DNA of 64,000 nt from positions 93,236,541 through 93,300,540 of the forward strand of contig JAQMRL010000008.1 in NCBI GenBank assembly GCA_035578175.1, written 5' to 3'. This document shows, in pieces, positions 56,842 through 64,000 of the stretch (position 1 is the stretch's first letter; each line of letters starts with the position of its first letter). The position numbers and the translations under genes are program-made. This DNA is from Catonia carolina (taxonomy: Eukaryota; Arthropoda; Insecta; Hemiptera; Achilidae). Below the pieces are notes generated by a model that was not told the DNA's origin, ran no database searches, and saw only the letters and a list, made by a program, of their open reading frames with translations.

Positions 56842-57166
56842 GTTGTTTGTTGTTTAGGTCAACAGCCAAATGGCTGGTTTGAACCTCTAGAGGTTTTACT
56901 AAGTAAAAACGAGGTAGTTTACTATTGCCTTCCTCACTGCGTTGAAAGAGTATGCTTATCAGCATGTTAGGCCCTCCGAACAGCACCCACTTTCCATCCT
57001 GCAAATGAAACTTTAACTTCATTTACCACAGGGTCTGGCTGTATAGTGAAAAAAACTCATTACTCTCAGAGGAGATAACTCTGACTAGTATCTTTTACAC
57101 CTTTACCTCTTCAGTTCTTAAATAGTTCAGTCATACAATTGGCTGGCTATGTGATAAGAAACAGAA
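56842..57166 (-). mobile_element. SINE-L copy 9, 5'-truncated, diverged
   Basis: From the AAC tail complement (GTTGTTTGTTGTTTAGG) to GTGATAAGAAACAGAAC. Copies 8 and 9 are tail-to-tail, about 100 bp apart. Confidence 0.88.
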
Positions 57167-58012
57167 CATAATAGAAGTACGTAAGAGAATTAGTAAAGAT
57201 AGAAAAACAATAAAAAGTAATTCCTAAAAATTCCAATCATGTATCTACATGGTTCATGAGATAATTGATCACAGAGTTGATATTTTTAAAATTGGCGGGA
57301 TAGGTTAAGATCTTCCCTTAAATAAAGTAATGGTAGTAGAGAAAGAAATACTAAAAAAGAAAAAGTTATTAAATTAATCAATTAAAAATTCTCTTTAGGA
57401 GCAAAAACACTCCGATAACTTAAAAAATAATTCACTCAGTGCCTTTATAATATTTCACATTTAATTGAGAATGTCAAAATCAGAGAAAGCCAAGTGGAGA
57501 AGGAATACAAACAATGCATTAGTGGGAAATTAAAATTCTACAAAGGATACGGGAATAATGGCATTTAAAATCAATCAAAGAAACCAAGGAACCAGGAACG
57601 TTCGTTTAAATAGCTCTTATCATGTACTACTATAAAGCTCGCCTATGGTAATTTCACGACGACAAATCTGTTTAAGTGAAATTCCTTTCTCAAGGTAGCA
57701 AAATAAAATTAAGTAAAATTATCCCTGGTAATTTAACAAATAATATAATTAATTTTAACATAGTATAGTATACGCAACCTTTTAGTGATAACACGTTATA
57801 AGTAATGTGCTTTAAAACGAATAATAACAGGATATGTTACACAAGAAAAAAGGCAGGATTCTTTAGAAATCTGGAAACAAATAGTAAAATAGTAGGCTTA
57901 TACAAAAATACAAAAGCAGGAGCGAATAAAAAAAAACTAGAAGAACTAGAAGATATTAGGCCTACTAGAATAATTAATAAACAACTCGAATAACTGGAAT
58001 AGAAAAAAAGAA
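57167..58012. other. AT-rich spacer, nothing recognised
   Basis: Only low-complexity Lys/Asn-rich short frames; no gene called. Confidence 0.45.
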
Positions 58013-58801
58013 TCTGGTGTGAAACACTCACACATTTTCTCTTGCCAATGCAAATAATGCACAATATAACCTAACATTAGTAATAAACAACAAAACGAAC
58101 CTCAAAAAACATACCCTAACATAACTTTAATCATGAGTAAATGATGCAAAATGAAAACCAACCTTTGTTTGGCTTAATACGGAAAATCACTTTTTGAAGC
58201 CAAACTAGGCTCTACAAAGAAAAATGCTCTAAATAAAAGTTGTAGATCTTTTAATTTCCTACAAATTTTATTATACACTTATGTCGTAAAATGCATACTA
58301 AAGCTGAAAACTTAAAATATCGATTTTTTTTTATAGATTTTCATTAAAAAAAAACAGAAAATCACTAATTACCGCTAAACTAAACGTTATACAAAAAAAA
58401 GTTTAAAATAAAGGTAGTTAAGTTTTTAAATTCTCTAGAAACTTTCTTATATAGCTACTTTTTTGCGCTAAAATGCCGCAATCTTAAAAAAACCATTTTT
58501 CTACGAAAGCACAGCCTTCCCAAGAATTTCAGCAGACATGGCGCCTACCCTATCTTGTAGAGCATAAAAATGTAGTAAATAAGGCGATTTTTTAAAAAAA
58601 TTGTAGGAACCTTTTTTGAGAAAATAGTAAAAAATGAAAAAATTACACGAATAAACTACTACTTCCGGTTGACCGATTTTGATGAAAATGTTCGTGTCGG
58701 ATCCAATAGTAGCATGTAACTTAAGTTTCAAGTTTCAACTTCGTAAGATGTTCCGTTCTTGAGATATTTTGTTCACACACACACACGCACGCGCGCGCGC
58801 G

Positions 58802-58835
<34 letters not shown>

Positions 58836-58972
58836 GACCAATCGCTAAAAACATGTTTTTTGGGTTCAGGGGGTTTGAAAACGTGTAGATCCGGTGAAAA
58901 CTCGATTTCTAAAAAACGACATGAAAACAATACTTTCCTTCCTATATGTATTCATATAGGCATGAGAAAGTA
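58013..58972 (+). mobile_element. HINE-like element, full length, long CA/CG array
   Basis: 960 bp from TCTGGTGTGAAACACTCACA to the 3' hairpin and GGCATGAGAAAGTA. The array CA-CG-CA is at 58773-58834, with a CG core of about nine units. Confidence 0.92.
58773..58834. repeat. (CA)n(CG)n(CA)n array
   Basis: Alternating purine-pyrimidine tract of about 60 bp with a central CG block. Confidence 0.95.
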
Positions 58973-59382
58973 AAAAAAAGAAAGCTAAATTATAAAAAGT
59001 CTTTTTACATCCAAAATATTTTATCCTAATTATTTTTATTAATAATAATAACACCCCTTTTTGTTTAATACAGATAAGTACGAGAGATTACTAAAATAAA
59101 GCCATACAGGCAAGATACTATGTAGATTATACTTAAAAAAAGAAACTGAAACTCTGAAATAATTACAGCACCTACTGAAGCGCAATTTAGAAAATTAGAA
59201 AAGTTTTTTTTAAAAACCACATTTATCTTTTACAAGAAAATAAATACCAACAAATTCAGTGAAAAAGTAGAACAGAAAACAAAACTAACGTTTTTCTAAT
59301 TAAACAGTTTGAAATACATTGAGTTCACTGTAGATCAAATTTAATTAAAACATTTAGAATTTGTTGATGACAATTACAGGAT
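58973..59382. other. AT-rich spacer, nothing recognised
   Basis: Ends in the SINE-L target duplication (59370-59382). No gene seen. Confidence 0.4.
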
Positions 59383-59775
59383 CTGCCCATAAGAGACAGG
59401 TGGAGGTTAAATTATTTACACTCAATCTGTTCGTCGCTGGGCTAAAATAAATAGTTCTGTTTCTTATCACATGGTCAGCCAATTAAATGACTGAACCATT
59501 TAAGAACAGAAGAAGTAGAGGTGTAAAAGACACTAATCAGAGTTATTTCCTCTGAACGTAATGAATTTCATTATACAGCCAGACCCTGTGGTGAATGAAG
59601 TGAAGGTGTCATTTGCAGAGTGGAAAATATGTGTTTTTTAGAAGGCCCGCCATGCTGGTAAGCGTATTTTTCCACTCAGTGAGGAAGGCAATGGTAAACC
59701 ACCTCACTCCTAGTTTTACTTAGTAAAACCTCTATAGGTTCAAACCAGCCTTTCGGCTGATGACCTGAACAACAA
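59383..59775 (+). mobile_element. SINE-L copy 10, full length
   Basis: Target duplication ACAATTACAGGAT at 59370-59382 and 59775-59787. The shared frame is closed by a TAG near 59640. Confidence 0.95.
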
Positions 59776-59787
59776 CAATTACAGGAT

Positions 59788-60140
59788 AAAATTGATTAAA
59801 CAGCTATAAGCCTTTTAAGTCACAACTAAAACCTTATTTAGGTGAAGTAGTTTAAATAATAAGACTTAAGTACTAATAGAAAGTACCAAATCAATATGCA
59901 ATTGAATAATGCATTTTGCTAAGGGTAAAATGAATACGAAGACCATACATTACATAGATTACAGGAATATCTATCGTTTTTACATCGCATTAGAAATAGC
60001 TCAGTCGTCTGAATTAAATTGATCTTGTACAAATTTAATGGATACTAATTCAACGTTATTAATGCATAATTAAAGTTAAGAATGCAAATTTATTACTAAA
60101 ATGCATGAAAATATTTTCCCTTCAAAAATTATATTTCATA
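59788..60140. other. AT-rich spacer, nothing recognised
   Basis: No gene or family repeat seen. Confidence 0.4.
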
Positions 60141-60538
60141 ATTGTTGTTGTTTAGGTCAACAGCCGAAAGGCTGGTTTGAACCTCTAGAGGTTTTACTAA
60201 GTATAACGAGGAGTGAGGTGGTTTACAAATGCCTTCCTCACTGAATGGAAAAGTATGCTTATCAGCATGCCGGGCCCTCTGAAAAGCACATATTTTCCAC
60301 TCTGTAAGTGACACCTTCACTTCATTCACCACAGGGTCCGGCTGTACAATGAAATTCATTACTTTCAGAGGAGATAACTCTGATTAGTGTCTTTTACACC
60401 TCCACCTCTTCTGTTCTTAAATGATTCAGTCATTTAATTGGCTGATCATGTGATAAGAAACAGAACTATTTATTTTAGCCCTGCAACGAACAGATTGAGT
60501 GTAAATAATTTGACACTCCACCTGTCTGTTATGGGCAG
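60141..60538 (-). mobile_element. SINE-L copy 11, full length
   Basis: 8 bp target duplication ATTTCATA at 60133-60140 and 60539-60546. Shared frame open on the minus strand. Confidence 0.93.
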
Positions 60539-60620
60539 ATTTCATATTATAACTAGTAAATTTTGCAGTGTGATGTGTTAAAGTACAGCGGTGTTTTTTT
60601 GCCTTTAATTTTGATTACGG

Positions 60621-61271
60621 TACTTAGGTCTTTTCTGTTATTTACCCCTCAGCATAATTTTCCACATTTTGTGGATATTTCGTACGTATGTTTTCTTACA
60701 ATATTTTTAACGATAAAAACGGAAAAAATATTTAAAAAAAATCATATATCAATATTTTTCAAGTTAACCTTGAACTATTTATTGACAATTATTAAATAAT
60801 TTAATTTAATTTTGTTAAATTAATATAATTCCGGACGCATTGGCGTAGTTGGTAACGTGCTCGCCTCTCATCATGCGGTCTTGGGTTCGAATCCCATTCA
60901 GGCTTGGCATATTTTCATACGTTACAAAAAATTACTTCATCCTTCACCGCCTGCATTATCAGTAATTGCACAACAGTCGGATGTTAAACAAAAAAAAATT
61001 ATTTAATGATCAATTAATTTAATGCTGTCATGTACTCAATGAGCTCGTATTTGATTACTACATGCGGTATCAATATTGAGGAAAAAAAACAATGTGTTTA
61101 CCCCTACCTATATTTAACCTTAACTTGAAGAATATTGGTGTAGGATTTTTTCAATATTTTTTCAGTTTTTATCGTTAAAAATACTGTAAGGTTGCATACG
61201 AAATATTCACAAAATGTCAAAAATTATGCTCGGGGAGGGGAAAAAACAGAAAAGAACCCAGTAGGCCTACT
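60621..61271. repeat. Inverted repeat with about 155 bp diverged arms
   Basis: 60621-60779 and 61118-61271 are inverted, sharing AGCATAATTTT, ATTTTTAACGATAAAAAC and CTTTTCTGTT. The spacer contains SINE-C copy 2. Probably an old fold-back or MITE. Confidence 0.65.
60833..60910 (+). mobile_element. SINE-C copy 2, tRNA-like head
   Basis: GCATTGGCGTAGTTGGTAAC (A-box region) and TTGGGTTCGAATCCCATTC (B box) are well preserved. It ends CAGGCTTGGC without a full acceptor stem or CCA context, so SINE rather than tRNA gene. Confidence 0.7.
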
Positions 61272-61684
61272 GTACATTGAGCTGTACAACTTCCGTATAA
61301 GATATTTAAATGGCGGTGGGGAATTTTTCTTTAAGAAGAAGTGGTAATCAATGGTACATTCTTCGTTTAAAACTACGGGTATTGTCTGTTATTCAGACCG
61401 AGAGGTCTCTACTCTATTTTCGCTTTAGAATTCGCGCAGTTGGGAAGTTCCTTATGGCTAGATCACGGGCTAGTTGGTTTGGATAATCATCTACACTTGG
61501 TTCATCGCAAGAAAGATAAATGTTGAGTAAACAAACAGTGGTTACCGAATCAGCTGCTAAAGCGGTGACTCAGAAAAAATGCAATACTTTTAATGAAAAC
61601 ATCACAATTATAACTGAAACACGCTTCAAACCATACACAGAATTAAACTATAAATAGAAATAAAACAAAAACAAAAAATACTAT
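61272..61684. other. Spacer, nothing recognised
   Basis: No gene or family repeat seen. Confidence 0.4.
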
Positions 61685-62012
61685 TTTTTTTTTAAATCCC
61701 TAATTTGTGTACGTTGCAATCTGTTCAATTCAGAACAATAAGCAACCCCATGACCCAATGAGATGAGGATGATGTGTATGACGTGTAAATGAGGTGTAGT
61801 CTTGTACAGACTCAGGTCGACCATTCTTGAGAGCGTATGGTTAATTGAATCCCAACCATCAAAGTACACCGGTAACCACTGTCTATTATTCAAATCCGTA
61901 TAAAAGTAACTACCTTTACTAGGATTTGAACCAGGAACTTTCGTCTCCGAAAATCAGCTGTTAAACAGCTGATTTTGGCGACGACTTTACCTCTAGACCA
62001 ACCCGGTGGGTT
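61685..62012 (-). mobile_element. SINE-A copy 5, full length
   Basis: Perfect 11 bp target duplication AAAAATACTAT at 61674-61684 and 62013-62023. The inter-box hairpin (61951-61975) is intact. Confidence 0.95.
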
Positions 62013-62023
62013 AAAAATACTAT

Positions 62024-62315
62024 AACACTAAATTCTTAATTGAAAATAAATTATAATGCATGTAACAACGATGCGAGACAATACGATGTCAAAAGCGAAC
62101 TGGCAGCATATAACGATGACATGTTCTTTGTCAAAAATGTGGAGAGAGATTTATGGGTTTGGATTAATCATCGTCAAATTCAATTGTACAATAACGAGGG
62201 ACTAAACTAATATTAGATCGCTTATCATTAAAATAAAAATGTTTATTTTTTAAGTTCTCTTATTTCGTCATACAGATCAGAGGGTAATACGTATAACTTG
62301 TAACCACATACAATT
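62024..62315. other. Spacer, nothing recognised
   Basis: No gene seen. Ends in the SINE-L target duplication. Confidence 0.4.
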
Positions 62316-62710
62316 GTTGTTGTTTAGGTCAGCAGCCGAAAGGCTGGTTTGAACCTCTAGAGGTTTTACTAAGTAAATCGAGAAGTGAGGTGGTTTACCA
62401 TTGCCTTCCTCACTGAGTGGAAAAGTACACTTATCAGCATGCCGGGCCCTCCGAAAAGCACATATTTTCCACTCTGTAAATGACACCTTCACTTCATTCA
62501 CCACAGGGTCTGGCTGTACAATGAAATTCATTACTTTCAGAGGAGATAACTCTGATTAGTGTCTTTAACACCTCTACCTCTTCTGTTCTTAAATGATCCA
62601 GTCATTTAATTGACTGACCATGTGATAAGAAACAGAACTATTTATTTTAGCCCTGCAACGAACAGATTGAGTGTAAATAATTTGACACTCCACCTGTCTG
62701 TTATGGGCAG
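62316..62710 (-). mobile_element. SINE-L copy 12, full length
   Basis: 395 bp with a perfect 11 bp target duplication CACATACAATT at 62305-62315 and 62711-62721. Shared frame open on the minus strand. Confidence 0.95.
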
Positions 62711-62891
62711 CACATACAATTATAAAAAAGAATGGAAATAAAGTTTTTATAAAATTATGGATCAGTACTTAAAATATCAGTCATGATATGATGTAGGCCT
62801 AACAGTTTCATTGATAAAAATACTTTTAGAAGTATATGTTGTTACTTTTTAATCAGCGTGTACACATTTTTTTAATAATGCGCATGCTCAG

Positions 62892-63066
62892 TGACGTCAT
62901 TATTTGTTTACTCGACTTAACATTCTTACGAAGAATACAGTATAGTCTTTCGCGAAATAAACTACAACGACGCGGTTAGCTCCTTTACTTTCGGAATTTT
63001 GAAATCGTCGTGGGGGGTTTTATTGCTTATATACGTATAAAAGGGGCGCCAGAAGCAAGTCTTAAG
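62892..63066 (+). promoter_or_regulatory. Candidate heat-shock/CRE-like promoter
   Basis: A perfect CRE TGACGTCA (62892-62899) is followed by three heat-shock-element-like palindromes: TTCTTACGAAGAA (62923-62935), TTTCGCGAAA (62948-62957) and TTTCGGAATTTTGAAA (62989-63004). TATAAAAGG follows at 63036-63044. A start site would fall near 63066. Locally GC-richer than the flanks. No coding frame follows within 150 bp; a possible donor AAG|GTATTA lies near 63169. It could be a non-coding first exon or a relic. Confidence 0.4.
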
Positions 63067-63222
63067 AATTTTGATTGAAAGCCTTGGATCGACTTTAAAT
63101 TATTCTCTACCAGCTGTGTTAAATCCAAAAAGTAGTAAATAGTTTTACGTATACCTATTTTAGAGTTAAGGTATTAAGCATTGTTGAATGGATTAAGACT
63201 TTAGTTTTTTTTAAGATAATAT

Positions 63223-63546
63223 TTTTTTTAAATTTCTAATATGTGTACGTTGCAATCTGTTCAATTCAGAACAATAAGCAACCCCATGACCCAATGAGAT
63301 GAGGATGATATGTATGACGTGTAAATGAGGTGTAATCTTGTACAGACTCAGGCCGACCATTCCTGAAAGAGTATGGTTAATTGAACCCCAACCATCAAAG
63401 TACACCAGTAACCACTGTCTAGCATTCAAATCCGTATAAAAGTAACTACTTATACTAGGATTTGAACCAGGAACCTTCGTCTCCGAATATCACCTGTTAA
63501 ACAGCTGATTTTGGTGACGACTTTACCTCTAGACCAACCCGGTGGG
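63223..63546 (-). mobile_element. SINE-A copy 6, full length
   Basis: Perfect 12 bp target duplication TTAAGATAATAT at 63211-63222 and 63547-63558. A and B boxes are clear; the inter-box hairpin has a few changes. Confidence 0.95.
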
Positions 63547-63558
63547 TTAAGATAATAT

Positions 63559-64000
63559 GATAGAAAAATTAATAGTTTGTATTTTAGATCAGTTTTAATT
63601 ATTTAAAAATATATATATATAAATATAAATTTGAAAAAATATACAAAAGATAATTAAGAAAGAAAACTTAATGTGATACACAATAGCAAAAAAATGTATT
63701 AATAGTATGAAAATATACAACAGATTAAGACCAAACAGAAATTACATCATCAGCAAAGTAAGTTTACAAGCAGTAAAATAGGACTAACAATAATAAAAAT
63801 AAGTTTAGACGTTTGCAATGAATTTAATTTTGTGGCGTTCATTTTCATGCCATATCTCATTAAGAATACCAAGATTGTTAAAAAAGCTAGTACTTAAATT
63901 TTTAGAGAACATTAAATTCAGCTTAAATGACGCCTTGTCTACTACGTTTTTTAGGATAAAGCAATATATTAAATAAATTAAAGAGAGCAAAAATATTAAA
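63559..64000. other. AT-rich spacer to the window end
   Basis: No gene or family repeat seen. Confidence 0.45.

Noticed and set aside
57805..58064. Lys/Asn-rich and Ser/Phe-rich overlapping frames
   Set aside because: Low-complexity AT-rich DNA running into the start of a HINE-like element; no gene evidence.
60833..60910. Possible functional tRNA gene
   Set aside because: A and B boxes are good, but the acceptor stem does not pair and the sequence continues into an AT-rich body like the related copy at 29.18 kb. Treated as SINE-C.

Overview
The window looks like gene-poor, AT-rich, repeat-dense nuclear DNA from an animal, very probably an insect. The grounds are a Jockey-type LINE with PRE_C2HC and zinc-knuckle gag, many mariner derivatives, tRNA-derived SINEs, and one spliced exon of a class A neuropeptide-type GPCR. 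I cannot name the species. There is no operon-like organisation and no intact cellular gene, so the GPCR exon is the only host coding sequence I can support.

Region by region. 1-2.6 kb holds an AT satellite, an old LTR-like copy with a tRNA-primer-site-like motif, and two copies of a 0.4 kb SINE-like family (here called SINE-L). At 2.9-8.9 kb a dead mariner is split by a 5,071 bp LINE that is intact in both reading frames, has perfect 11 bp target duplications, a UAAUG stop/start junction, a 3' hairpin and a heptamer tail. 9-14.4 kb is mostly featureless AT-rich DNA with a mariner fossil, a second LTR-like copy and a MITE. The GPCR exon is at 14.53-14.88 kb. From 15 to 64 kb the DNA is layer on layer of mobile elements.

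The recurrent families are: (i) SINE-L, 12 copies, no recognised tRNA/5S/7SL head, 3' hairpin, AAC tail and 8-13 bp target duplications; (ii) SINE-A, tRNA-derived, with a near-perfect 25 bp hairpin between its A and B boxes; (iii) SINE-B and SINE-C, tRNA-derived; (iv) a 0.8-0.96 kb HINE/DINE-1-like family with a subterminal inverted repeat, terminal hairpin and an embedded CA/CG microsatellite at a constant position; (v) TTAA-flanked MITEs; (vi) Tc1/mariner relics, four of which have been remodelled into fold-back (palindromic) elements; (vii) other large palindromes, one with two 468 bp arms that look about 99% identical.

How the parts work together: LINEs such as the Jockey-type one can supply reverse transcriptase to SINE-type elements, and the long palindromes could make hairpin RNA if transcribed; both are inference. 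Several nested insertions preserve empty and filled versions of the same site inside the window, which gives exact element ends and relative ages. At 62.9-63.07 kb there is a heat-shock-like promoter candidate without a visible coding exon. All coordinates of repeats were set by eye and may be off by a few bases; identities are estimates, not alignments.
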